Source: Dulcicalothrix desertica PCC 7102
GTDB taxonomy: Bacteria; Cyanobacteriota; Cyanobacteriia; Cyanobacteriales; Nostocaceae
NCBI RefSeq assembly: GCF_003991905.1
Contig: NZ_RSCL01000002.1
Span: 160,321-198,135, forward strand
Length of the DNA: 37,815 nt
Direction: 5' to 3'
Shown piece after piece: positions 17,005-25,017 of the stretch; position 1 is the stretch's first letter; every line of letters begins with the position of its first letter. The position numbers were made by a program, and so were the translations under genes. The notes below the pieces were generated by a model. The model searched no databases, was not told where the DNA came from, and saw nothing but the letters and a program-made list of their open reading frames with translations.

Positions 17005-17359
17005 TTGGTGTGAGTATTTTCGTTTAGCACAAGAACTAGCTAATGTAAACTCTGCTAGTTCTGATGAATTAGCAAGTAATTATAAACCACAGATATCAGA
17101 AGCAAAACTACGTTCTTGTATAAGCAGAGCATATTATTCTGCGTTCTGCATATCTAGAAATTATCTACGAGATGTTTTACATGACCCAAGACTCTTAAAA
17201 GCAAGAACAGGTGATGTAAATGAGCATCAATATGTGGCTGATGAATTTATATATAATAATGCTAAAAATAAAAAACTAATTCAAATTGGAAATGATTTAA
17301 GACGATTACGCGAGTATCGAAATAAGTCTGATTATGATGATAATACCATTTTTATGTGA
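16994..17359 (+). pseudogene. HEPN-like protein, C-terminus cut by a repeat insertion
   Basis: The frame encodes FDWCEYFRLAQELA, then SCISRAYYSAFCISRNYL and LRRLREYRNKSDYDD. This is the pattern of small HEPN-domain proteins, with an R-x4-Y motif in place of the RNase R-x4-6-H. The start at 16994 sits inside the end of the upstream gene. Translation stops at a TGA at 17357-17359, which belongs to an inserted 79-bp element. Beyond it, in the same frame, NLQKEVKFALKLAESIITKI and NELIQDAE continue to a TAA near 17539, so the natural C-terminal helix has been displaced. Without the insertion the protein would be about 150 aa. Confidence 0.65.
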
Positions 17360-17432
17360 AGATGCACATTATTTTTCTTAGCCCCCCTTATTAAGGGGGG
17401 TTGGGGGGATTTAATTAGTTGCAGCTTCATAT
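17354..17432. mobile_element. Small MITE-like element carrying a family B palindrome
   Basis: Near-perfect terminal inverted repeats (ATGTGAAGATGCA at 17354-17366 and TGCAGCTTCATAT at 17420-17432, 11 of 13 matching) flank a central GCCCCCCTTATTAAGGGGGG palindrome that continues into TTGGGGGGAT. It lies between the N- and C-terminal coding parts of the HEPN-like gene, which is why I read it as an insertion. No target duplication is obvious. Confidence 0.55.
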
Positions 17433-17618
17433 TAAATCGGTATAAGATATTTAATTTACAAAAAGAAGTAAAATTTGCCTTGAAACTAGCAGAAAGCATT
17501 ATTACTAAAATTAATGAACTAATTCAAGATGCAGAGTAAAAAATTATCCAATGTATCTGGAAAAAACAACATTTTTAGGCGCCATAATTTGCGTATTGAT
17601 ATTTTAATTTTATTGATG

Positions 17619-17656
17619 GGTTGAACTGCAATTGCACGCACGATACATAAACGCTG
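17619..17656 (-). pseudogene. 38-bp pstB relic
   Basis: The sequence matches 18057-18094 inside pstB at 34 of 38 positions, on the same strand. In translation it reads QRLCIVRAIAVQP against [13 protein letters not shown], the stretch just after the ABC signature. All four differences are transitions and three of them leave the amino acids unchanged. It looks like the last trace of a second, decayed pstB copy. Confidence 0.6.
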
Positions 17657-17702
17657 AAATAGTAGATATTTTGGGTGAGTTTGGTTTTGAAATATAAGGA
17701 CA

Positions 17703-17731
17703 AAATCCTAGGTAAGAAATACCTAGGATTT
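17703..17731 (-). terminator. Hairpin terminator of the pst operon
   Basis: A perfect 12-bp inverted repeat AAATCCTAGGTA / TACCTAGGATTT with a 5-base loop lies about 40 bp after the pstB stop on the minus strand. It is followed there by a short T-containing tract (TTTTGTCCTT). Confidence 0.7.
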
Positions 17732-17770
17732 AAAATTGTCAATCCGCATCGCATTTTTCGCAGCTAAAAA

Positions 17771-18577
17771 TTAACCGAACTTACCGCTGATGTATTCTTT
17801 AGTTGCCTCTTGTTGAGGGTCTTGGAAAATTTTCTCGGTGCGTTCGTATTCAACTAAATGACCTGTACGACCACCTTTTTCAGATGTTTGAACGTTGAAA
17901 AAGGCTGTTTTATCGGCAACGCGCGATGCTTGTTGCATGTTGTGAGTAACGATTATAATTGTGTATTGCTCTTTCAACTGGTGAATGAGTTCTTCAACAC
18001 GTAAGGTTGATATTGGGTCAAGCGCTGAACATGGTTCATCCATGAGGATAACATCAGGTTGAACTGCAATTGCGCGCGCGATACACAGACGCTGTTGCTG
18101 TCCACCAGATAATGACAAACCGTTTTGACGAAGTTTGTCTTTAACTTCATCCCATAACGCAGCTTTTTTAAGGCTACTTTCGACTAGTTGATCCATGTTG
18201 CCTTTGAAGCCATTAATTTTGGCGCCCCAAGCAATATTGTCATAAATAGATTTGGGAAATGGGTTTGGACGCTGGAAAACCATTCCAATTCTTCTACGTA
18301 CTTCTACTGGGTCAACATTAGGGGCATATAAGTTATGACCTTGGTAAATAACATTACCCTCAGCCCGAAAAGTTTCGATTAAGTCATTAAGACGGTTATA
18401 ACATCTTAAAATTGTACTTTTACCGCAACCAGAAGGACCAATAAATGCTACAGCCTGATTTCTAGGGACATCAAGCCAAACATTGCTGACTGCTAAAAAG
18501 TTACCGTAATAAACATTTAATCCTTCAGTTCTCAGAACTGTATCTGTATCGTTGGCTGTACGAATGTTAGTAGCCAT
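17771..18577 (-). CDS. pstB: Phosphate ABC transporter ATPase PstB
   Basis: The 268-aa protein has the PstB pattern: Walker [10 protein letters not shown] at about 43-51, then [11 protein letters not shown], the Q-loop [17 protein letters not shown], signature [17 protein letters not shown], and Walker [14 protein letters not shown]. The FQRPNPFP segment and the ending EYISGKFG are diagnostic of PstB. It energises high-affinity phosphate import through PstC and PstA at the inner membrane. It is the last gene of the pstS-pstC-pstA-pstB series; no phoU is visible beside it. Confidence 0.97.
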   Translation of the reverse strand: MATNIRTANDTDTVLRTEGLNVYYGNFLAVSNVWLDVPRNQAVAFIGPSGCGKSTILRCYNRLNDLIETFRAEGNVIYQGHNLYAPNVDPVEVRRRIGMVFQRPNPFPKSIYDNIAWGAKINGFKGNMDQLVESSLKKAALWDEVKDKLRQNGLSLSGGQQQRLCIARAIAVQPDVILMDEPCSALDPISTLRVEELIHQLKEQYTIIIVTHNMQQASRVADKTAFFNVQTSEKGGRTGHLVEYERTEKIFQDPQQEATKEYISGKFG

Positions 18578-18661
18578 AATGTATGTGCTATTGTGCTTTG
18601 TAATTTAATGTGTTTGATAAAGCTAAAAAGAAATTTTCTTAATATGCTTTTTGAGATTGCT

Positions 18662-19591
18662 TTAGTAAGCTTTGCGTCTGGTTGCAAATCTAGCAATGAT
18701 ACTGGCTATTAAAACCATTAGCACCAAAACCAAAGATGCTGCCCAAGCTAGTGACTTCCACTTTTCATAAGGAGAAATCGCGTAGTTATAAACCAAAACA
18801 GCTAAAGATGCTGTTGGTTGAAGTAATCCTTGAGGTGTTAATGATGGCCAACCTGATGAAAATAAAGCTGTAAACAATAAAGGTGCTGTTTCACCTGCCG
18901 CACGTGCCACTGCCAAAGTTGCACCTGTAACAATCGCTGGTACTGCTGCTGGCAGAACTACGGAGGCAACTGTTTGGAATTTTGTGGCGCCGACACCGAC
19001 AGCAGCTTGCCGTAAATCGTCGGATACTAACTGTAATGATTCATCTGTAGTTCTAACGATAATTGGTAGCATCAAAATTGACAACGCAAATCCACCACCA
19101 ATTGCGGAGTACGAACCCCACCCCAATCTATTTAAGGTTAAAACTACGACACCGTAAGCAAATACACCTGCGATGATTGAAGGTACTCCGCTCAAAATGT
19201 TTGTAGCAAATCGTATCCATCGAGCTAAATTACCAGAACTAAACTCGGTTAAATAAATTGCAGCTAGAACCCCCACTGGGATACTAATGAAAGCACCGAT
19301 TAATACCATGATGAAAGTGCCAAGAATGGCGTTACCGAAACCTCCCTGCGATGGTCCAAATGGCAACGGTGGTAATTCAGTAAATACTCTAGGGCTGATA
19401 CTACCGAACCCTCGGTACAAAATGTAAGAAAGTACTGCTGCCAAGGTAAAAATCGCAACTGCGCCGCAAAAAAATGCGACACCAGTCATGATTGAATTAA
19501 ACATTGTCCTAGGAGCGGAAGGAGAGCGGACTAAGCTACCCATTGTGTATCCGCTCGAATTACCTGAACTATCTGACAAATTAGAAGGCAT
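18662..19591 (-). CDS. pstA: Phosphate ABC transporter permease PstA
   Basis: A 309-aa inner-membrane protein with about six spans. It carries the binding-protein-dependent transport loop (DDLRQAAVGVGATKFQTVAS) that docks on the ATPase, and TEFSSGNLARWIRF and NILSGVPSIIAGVFAYG, which are typical of PstA. An unusually long Ser/Gly-rich N-terminal tail precedes the first span. It lies between pstC (25-bp gap) and pstB (about 85-bp gap) on the same strand. Confidence 0.95.
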   Translation of the reverse strand: MPSNLSDSSGNSSGYTMGSLVRSPSAPRTMFNSIMTGVAFFCGAVAIFTLAAVLSYILYRGFGSISPRVFTELPPLPFGPSQGGFGNAILGTFIMVLIGAFISIPVGVLAAIYLTEFSSGNLARWIRFATNILSGVPSIIAGVFAYGVVVLTLNRLGWGSYSAIGGGFALSILMLPIIVRTTDESLQLVSDDLRQAAVGVGATKFQTVASVVLPAAVPAIVTGATLAVARAAGETAPLLFTALFSSGWPSLTPQGLLQPTASLAVLVYNYAISPYEKWKSLAWAASLVLVLMVLIASIIARFATRRKAY

Positions 19592-19616
19592 ATTTCACTC
19601 AACACTATCTAATTAA

Positions 19617-20567
19617 CTATATTCGCTTGACTCGCATCACAATTATTTCCGCCAAGACGTTAACTATGAACGTTAAGAAAAACAACACCAACGCTGCGTA
19701 CATCAAAGCACCAACCTGCAAACCGCTAGCTTCCGCAAATTGGTTCGCAAGTAGAGAAGAAATTGTGTTTGCTGGTGAGAATAACGAAGGGCTAATATTA
19801 TTAGAGTTACCAATCAACATTGTCACCGCCATTGTCTCACCCATCGCTCGACCAAGTGCCAGCATCACCGCACTAACGATTCCGGAAAAAGCAGCAGGTA
19901 CGAGAACTTGTAATATAGTTTCCCAACGTGTGGCACCTAATCCTAAAGACGCTTGCCGCAAGCTAGGAGGAACTGAGTTGAGAGCATCGCGCGAAATTGC
20001 TGTAATAATCGGTAAAGTCATGATTGCTAGGATAATTCCTGCAACCAACATGTTTGGACCTGTTGGAGTAGTACTAAAAAATGGTATAAACCCTAGGGTC
20101 GCATTCAAACCTTTCCCAACATTTGTTAATAAAGGAACCAGAACAAAAAGTCCCCAAACTCCGTAAACTACGCTAGGAATTGCCGCTAGCAGTTCTACCA
20201 TGAACACCAGTACTATTTTGACTTTTCCTGGTAAGAAGTCTTCAGAGAGAAGAATTGCAGCACCAACACCAATCGGTACAGATATTAATAGTCCAATAAA
20301 AGAGCTAACAAGAGTTCCGTATACCTGTGGAAGTACACCGTACTCATTAACTACTGGGTTCCAGTCGGTTTCAAACAAAAACCCTGCACCAAACTCTTGA
20401 ATAGCAGGCATTGCTTGTAGCGCAACCTGAATCGATATCCATACTAAAATGACAGCAATTGCAATCGCAAAAAGTCTTGTTATCCAAATAAAACCACGGT
20501 CAAGGTTTTTGTCAACCTCTGAGCGCGATTTTGCCGAAGCCTGACTACCTTGAGCTAAACTACCCAT
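19617..20567 (-). CDS. pstC: Phosphate ABC transporter permease PstC
   Basis: A 316-aa inner-membrane permease with six expected spans. Typical PstC segments are LVSSFIGLLISVPIGVGAAI, ELLAAIPSVVYGVWGLFVL, the docking loop SLRQASLGLGATRWETI, and ALGRAMGETMAVTMLIGN. It pairs with PstA to form the phosphate channel. A short intergenic stretch with TTAGGAG heptamer repeats separates it from pstS. Confidence 0.96.
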   Translation of the reverse strand: MGSLAQGSQASAKSRSEVDKNLDRGFIWITRLFAIAIAVILVWISIQVALQAMPAIQEFGAGFLFETDWNPVVNEYGVLPQVYGTLVSSFIGLLISVPIGVGAAILLSEDFLPGKVKIVLVFMVELLAAIPSVVYGVWGLFVLVPLLTNVGKGLNATLGFIPFFSTTPTGPNMLVAGIILAIMTLPIITAISRDALNSVPPSLRQASLGLGATRWETILQVLVPAAFSGIVSAVMLALGRAMGETMAVTMLIGNSNNISPSLFSPANTISSLLANQFAEASGLQVGALMYAALVLFFLTFIVNVLAEIIVMRVKRI

Positions 20568-20628
20568 GAATCAATTCACCCATCAATACTAAAGAAATGT
20601 GGGAGCGAACAAAAAGAGGCACGGAGTT

Positions 20629-20651
20629 ATAAGTTAGGAGTTAGGAGTTAG
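20629..20651. repeat. Short heptamer repeat (TTAGGAG)
   Basis: GTTAGGAGTTAGGAGTTAG between pstS and pstC is a short tandem heptamer of the STRR type common in filamentous cyanobacteria. The complementary TAACTCC heptamer forms a longer run at 34542-34569. Confidence 0.7.
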
Positions 20652-20690
20652 CCAAACTACTAACTATTATTCTTTATCTCCAGCGCGCTA

Positions 20691-21887
20691 CTATGGCTTA
20701 GTTGCACTGGCGCCACCAGCACCACCAACGCTAATCTTGTATTCAGCACTAATTGGGTCTGCTGCTGCTGCTACTTTTTGCACTACATTGGCAGGTAAAG
20801 GAATGTAACCTAACTCTGTAGCGACCTTTTGACCTTCAGTTAAAGCATACTCAACCATTGCTTCAACTGCTTTAGCTTTAGCTGCATCAGGATATTTCTT
20901 GTAAACCAATAACCAGGAGTAGCTAACAATTGGATAAGAATCAGCTCCTTCTGGGTCGGCAATAAACGCGCGCAAGTTCTCAGGTAATGTTACTGATTCT
21001 AAAGTTTTGGCGCCTGATTGGTCATCAGGTTTTATGAATTTTCCGCCTTTATTTTCCAAAGCAGCAAACTTAAGGTTGTTTTGCTTTGCATAACCGTATT
21101 CAATATAACCAATTGAACCTGCTGTTTGTCCAATTTGCGCGGTTACACCTTCGTTTCCTTTAGCTCCAATACCTACGGGCCATTTTACAGACTTACCCTC
21201 CCCAACTTTGGTTTTCCATTCCGGGCTAACTGCGCTCAGATGCTTTGTAAATACACCTGTAGTTCCGCTACCATCAGAACGATATATAACTGTTATCGGT
21301 GTATTAGGTAGCTTCGCATTTGGGTTAGCTTTTGCAATTGCAGCGTCATTCCAAGTCTTGATTTTACCCAACAAAATATCAGCGTAAACAGCGCGAGGTA
21401 GCTGGAGTTCAGGCACATCTGGCAAATTATATGCTAGTACAATACTACCAGCCGTGACTGGCAACAAGAGAACTCCTTTATCAGCAGGTACCTTGGCAAT
21501 TTCGTCATCCTTCATTGCTACGTCGCTAGCACCAAAATCTACAGTACCTTTAGTAAACTGCTCAACACCGGCGCCGCTACCAACTGATTGATAGTTGATT
21601 TGCAAGTTAGGATATTTTTGATTTAAAGTTTGGAACCATGTTAGATACAATGGAGCAGGAAACGAGGCGCCTGCACCTGTTAGCTGTACATTACTACCTA
21701 GGTCAAGCTTACCAGGGGCTGAAGCAGTTGCTTCTTTTGCTGCACCAGGTGAAGCTTCGGCGCCAGGAGTTGCTGTATTTGTGGCTTGGTCTCCACCACC
21801 GCAAGCAGCCAAGCTCATTGATAGAGCTAACGCGGGAATAATACCCATGATGCGTTTGTGATTTTTGACAGGGTTAGAGGAAAGCAT
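20691..21887 (-). CDS. pstS: Phosphate-binding lipoprotein PstS
   Basis: The 398-aa periplasmic phosphate receptor begins with a lipoprotein signal peptide ending in the lipobox SLAAC. A Gly/Ala/Thr-rich linker follows, then the PstS domain: LTGAGASFPAPLYLTWF near 70-86, VGSGAGVEQFTKGTVDFGAS and YRSDGSGTTGVFTKHLS, which contain the Ser/Asp/Arg phosphate-contacting motifs. It would be anchored in the inner membrane and deliver phosphate to PstCA. As first gene of the operon it should be the most strongly expressed. A candidate Pho box lies about 50 bp upstream. Confidence 0.96.
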   Translation of the reverse strand: MLSSNPVKNHKRIMGIIPALALSMSLAACGGGDQATNTATPGAEASPGAAKEATASAPGKLDLGSNVQLTGAGASFPAPLYLTWFQTLNQKYPNLQINYQSVGSGAGVEQFTKGTVDFGASDVAMKDDEIAKVPADKGVLLLPVTAGSIVLAYNLPDVPELQLPRAVYADILLGKIKTWNDAAIAKANPNAKLPNTPITVIYRSDGSGTTGVFTKHLSAVSPEWKTKVGEGKSVKWPVGIGAKGNEGVTAQIGQTAGSIGYIEYGYAKQNNLKFAALENKGGKFIKPDDQSGAKTLESVTLPENLRAFIADPEGADSYPIVSYSWLLVYKKYPDAAKAKAVEAMVEYALTEGQKVATELGYIPLPANVVQKVAAAADPISAEYKISVGGAGGASATKP

Positions 21888-21935
21888 GGAAGGTAAATTA
21901 TAAAAAGGGGTTACAGTGCTAACAATATCGTGCGT

Positions 21936-21954
21936 ATCTTAAGATAAGGTTAAA
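21936..21954 (-). promoter_or_regulatory. Candidate Pho box upstream of pstS
   Basis: On the minus strand the sequence TTTAACCT-TAT-CTTAAGAT gives two 8-bp half-repeats with a 3-bp spacer, the 11-bp periodicity of cyanobacterial PhoB/SphR boxes (CTTAACCT-N3-CTTAACCT). It ends about 50 bp before the pstS start. The second half-repeat is imperfect. Confidence 0.5.
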
Positions 21955-22356
21955 AGAGACAAGAACCATTTGAAAATATTATGTTAACTATGGAACAATA
22001 AAGCATACTCAGTATCATTATTTAAATACACGCCAAACATTAACTATACACTGGCTTCAGACTCTTTGCATCAATACTGTCACCTGACTAGCGGCATATG
22101 ACCTACCGCTCAGTATATGTGATTACACAAGTCATATATATAACTTTGGATATAGTATTTACTCGGTTATAATTCCCATTCTTAGCCATTTAATCGTATC
22201 TTATATAAATTTTTGTATCTATTTGATGATAAATTTTGTTAGAACCTAAACGTACTTCTTGGTTCAAAGTCAAAATTAAACAATAGTTAAACATTAAAAT
22301 TTTGCTTATATATATTGATATTCCATAGAGTGTCTCGTGAAATTCTCTTAAATAGA
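21955..22356. other. Divergent intergenic region between pstS and bioY
   Basis: About 400 bp, AT-rich, with no gene I can support. It should carry the promoters of pstS (minus) and bioY (plus). No riboswitch or clear NtcA site was recognised. Confidence 0.4.
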
Positions 22357-22944
22357 ATGCTAGCTGCGTCCAATCAATTATTATGGTCAATGATTGGCTT
22401 ACTGCTGACGATGGGGGGCACCTTCCTCGAAGCGTATGTCACTACCCTACCTTGGAACTGGGGTCAGCACGGAATCCAAACTTTTTCTCTAGGAGTTACC
22501 TATCAAATTGGTGGAGTACTACTTGTTGGATGTTTAGGTGGTAAAAATGCTGGCGCTTTAGCACAAATTGCTTACTTAGTGATGGGTTTAACCTTACTGC
22601 CAGTATTTTCTGAAGGTGGTGGTATTGGTTATATCAAATTATTGCAGTTTGGTTACTTACTTGGGTTTATACCAGGAGCTTGGATTTGCGGTTTAATAGC
22701 ATTTAAAGCTAGACCACGACTTGAGAGTCTTGCGTTTAGCTGTCTATGTGGTTTGTTCACTGTCCACCTTTGCGGCATTGTCTATCTTGCGCTTGGTTAT
22801 ATATTCCAATGGAAAGGCACAGAAGCACAAACATTGATGCAAGCAATCTTAAAATATTCTTGGTACGCGCTACCCGGACAGCTTATTGTAGTTTGTGCTG
22901 TTACTGTTATCGCGTTTATACTACGACACTTAATGTTTTATTAG
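22357..22944 (+). CDS. bioY: Biotin transporter BioY
   Basis: A membrane protein of about 195 aa with six hydrophobic segments matching the BioY S-component. It has GTYQIGGVLLVG-type segments (here SLGVTYQIGGVLLVGCLGG), the GALAQIAYLVMGLTLLPVF motif, and PGAWICGLIAFKAR with the late GIVYLALGYIF. BioY binds and imports biotin, alone or with an ECF energising module. I use the ATG at 22357; in-frame TTG (22315) and GTG (22330) starts are possible and no ribosome site decides. lspA follows 25 bp later, a pairing common in cyanobacteria. Confidence 0.88.
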   Translation: MLAASNQLLWSMIGLLLTMGGTFLEAYVTTLPWNWGQHGIQTFSLGVTYQIGGVLLVGCLGGKNAGALAQIAYLVMGLTLLPVFSEGGGIGYIKLLQFGYLLGFIPGAWICGLIAFKARPRLESLAFSCLCGLFTVHLCGIVYLALGYIFQWKGTEAQTLMQAILKYSWYALPGQLIVVCAVTVIAFILRHLMFY

Positions 22945-22969
22945 TCCTTTCCCAAGTCCCTACCAAGTA

Positions 22970-23443
22970 ATGCACCTAAAAAATCGCAATTTCTGGATAG
23001 CTGCTCTAACTGCCTTTTTCTTAGACCAGTTGACAAAATACTGGATATTACAAAGTTTTCAACTGCGGCAAACACAACCTTTAATCGCTGGAGTCTTTCA
23101 TTTTACCTATGTTCGTAACTACGGCGCCGCATTTAGCATATTAGATGGGCAAGTAGAATCATTACGGTGGTTATCGTTAATTGTTAGTTTGGCTTTAATG
23201 GCTTTGGCGTTGTTCGGACCCGAATTAAGTTTTTGGGATAGACTTGGGTATGGATTTATACTGGGTGGAGCAATGGGTAATGGAATCGACAGATTTGTAC
23301 TCGGTTACGTCGTTGATTTTTTAGATTTTCGCCTGATTAACTTTCCTGTATTCAATCTTGCTGATGTATTTATTAATGTCGGTATTGCTTGTTTAATTTT
23401 GGGTAGTTTCCAAAAAAGTCCTAGTTCTGACCATCGCCAATAA
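22970..23443 (+). CDS. lspA: Lipoprotein signal peptidase (signal peptidase II)
   Basis: The 157-aa protein has four membrane spans and the SPase II motifs: DQLTKYWI near 19-26, VRNYGAAFSI near 48-57, GNGIDRFVLGYVVDFLDF with the first catalytic Asp region, and FPVFNLADVFINVG with the second. It cleaves the signal peptide of prolipoproteins such as PstS after lipid attachment. It is probably co-transcribed with bioY and is followed by a clear terminator. Confidence 0.95.
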   Translation: MHLKNRNFWIAALTAFFLDQLTKYWILQSFQLRQTQPLIAGVFHFTYVRNYGAAFSILDGQVESLRWLSLIVSLALMALALFGPELSFWDRLGYGFILGGAMGNGIDRFVLGYVVDFLDFRLINFPVFNLADVFINVGIACLILGSFQKSPSSDHRQ

Positions 23444-23450
23444 AAACAAT

Positions 23451-23482
23451 AATCCCGGTAACTTTTACGAAACCGGGATTTT
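23451..23482 (+). terminator. Rho-independent terminator after lspA
   Basis: A perfect 9-bp GC-rich stem AATCCCGGT / ACCGGGATT with a 12-base loop begins 8 bp after the lspA stop and ends in a TTTT tract. It lies between two convergent genes. Confidence 0.85.
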
Positions 23483-23522
23483 GCAATTTTTGAGTTTAGA
23501 TCAAAGCTATTGAAAGCAGTTT

Positions 23523-24518
23523 CTAGTTTTTAAAACCACCAGGTGCTACTTCAGAACCTGAACCAGGATTAACTGCGGGTGGAGTGTTACCAGGTAAAGT
23601 CATATTATTTGGTGTGTCTGATGTTGGCGCAGTAAGTTGTTCACTTGTACTGTTTGGGGTCTCAGAACCAGGTGCTTTTAATGGTTCACTAGAACTACCA
23701 CTTGGGTTAATCTCATTACCTGAACTGCCAGGGGCGCCTGGTAATGGAGTTAGGGGTGCAGTTTGTCTATTGCTACCACCAGCATCCGGAGTTGCACCGG
23801 GAGTTTCAATGGTGCTACCAGGTACAGAAGGAGTTGCACCTGGGGTTTCAATGGTGCTACCAGGTACAGAAGGAGTTGCACCTGGGGTTTCGTTGCTGCT
23901 ACCAGGTAATGGTGTAACTGGAACGGTTTGTTGATTACTGCCACCAGGATTAGTAGTACCTGGTTCTACGGGGTTAACGGTACCTTCAGGACTTGGGGCG
24001 CCTGTTGGATTAGTATCACTAGGTGCGCTGCTACCTGTACCAGGTGTAGGTGTGCTACCAGGAGTATTAATGCTACCAGGATTAGTAGTACCTGGTTCTA
24101 CGGGGTTAACGGTACCTTCAGGACTTGGGGCGCCTGTTGGGTTGGTATCACTAGGTGCGCTAGTACCTGTACCAGGAGTAGATGAATCTGGAGTTGTTGT
24201 TGTAGATGGGTCAACTGGAGTACTGCCTCCTGTTGGACTGCCAGTTACACCAGGAGTGTTTTGTTCTGATGAACTACCACCTGCTGGATTCGCATTTGCA
24301 CGACCTTCACATCGTGAATTTAATGGATAATTTTTACATAAAATTTCCATTACGTCGGGGGCTAGTTCTTTTGGAGGCGCTGCTTGAGCAACCTTGGACT
24401 CGTTTTCTCTTTGTGCTTGAATCAACTCTGGAAATTTTGTTGATTGAGCGGAAGCTACGTTGCAAGATAGCGCCAATCCGAAGGCTGTACCTACTAAGGT
24501 CAGGAATTTTTCCTTCAT
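23523..24518 (-). CDS. Secreted Pro/Thr/Gly/Ser-rich repeat protein
   Basis: A protein of about 331 aa. It has a classic signal peptide (MKEKFLTLVGTAFGLALSC, cleavage after ASA), a short conserved head with two Cys (LCKNYPLNSRCEGR near 62-75), then about 250 residues of low-complexity sequence. The low-complexity part contains repeats: PEGTVNPVEPGTTNPG twice, and ETPGATPSVPGST-type units three times. The start at 24518 is chosen because it begins the signal peptide and has GAGG upstream; the longer frame from 24569 adds 17 unlikely residues. A secreted or envelope-associated disordered protein is likely. Its function is unknown. Confidence 0.75.
   Translation of the reverse strand: MKEKFLTLVGTAFGLALSCNVASAQSTKFPELIQAQRENESKVAQAAPPKELAPDVMEILCKNYPLNSRCEGRANANPAGGSSSEQNTPGVTGSPTGGSTPVDPSTTTTPDSSTPGTGTSAPSDTNPTGAPSPEGTVNPVEPGTTNPGSINTPGSTPTPGTGSSAPSDTNPTGAPSPEGTVNPVEPGTTNPGGSNQQTVPVTPLPGSSNETPGATPSVPGSTIETPGATPSVPGSTIETPGATPDAGGSNRQTAPLTPLPGAPGSSGNEINPSGSSSEPLKAPGSETPNSTSEQLTAPTSDTPNNMTLPGNTPPAVNPGSGSEVAPGGFKN
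23944..24180. repeat. Direct repeats within the repeat-protein gene
   Basis: A ~105-bp segment at 23944-24048 recurs at 24076-24180 with a few substitutions (period 132 bp). A shorter ~42-bp unit is repeated at about 23795-23900. Such in-frame repeats allow length change by recombination. Confidence 0.7.
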
Positions 24519-24569
24519 ATTACTTAACCTCAACACCTCGACACATACTCCGCCCATTAAATCAAACAA

Positions 24570-25017
24570 CGGGTTTTAGAAAATCTTCCCTTATAGGGAT
24601 GTATCTCTAATAAAAATATGTATCACAACTAATTTATTGGGTGTTGAGGCAATCAAATCATGTAAAATTTATGTCAGCTATATATTGTTTACTAGCTTAC
24701 ACTAACACCAATATATCAGAATATCTCTATATCCCTTAGACAGTGTAACTTAGATATAGACAATAGTATAGAGTATTGGCTCAAGTCAATCAAACAGTTA
24801 ATGAGTGTATATTTAGTTTTAATAAGTATGTAACATTATTGACAAAGTAATTCTAATTAATAAATTTAATTAATGTATATTTATTTAGTATCTATTGAGT
24901 TGGAAACAATTCAGTACAGCCAGCGTCTTGTTAGGCTTGTGATTACAATGGTGGAATAGCTAGCATCGCATGTAAGTAAGTCTAAATTTTAAGTAAAAAC
25001 CGTGGTGTGAATAGTAG
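24570..25017. other. Divergent intergenic region
   Basis: About 450 bp, very AT-rich, between the repeat protein (minus) and the FHA-PBP gene (plus). I see no gene, strong hairpin or recognisable operator. Promoters of both genes should lie here. Confidence 0.4.

Larger units (their letters stand above)
17360..17770. other. Intergenic stretch with gene relics
   Basis: It contains the displaced 3' end of the HEPN-like gene (to about 17539), a 38-bp pstB-like relic at 17619-17656 and the pstB terminator at 17703-17731. No intact gene is present. Confidence 0.6.

Noticed and set aside
19627-20166. A 179-codon plus-strand open frame opposite pstC
   Set aside because: It is antisense to a clear PstC gene, has no family resemblance and is rich in residues expected from reading a membrane-protein gene backwards.
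23584-24330. Several plus-strand frames opposite the repeat protein
   Set aside because: They are low-complexity mirror images of the Pro/Thr-rich coding sequence, with no start context or domain.
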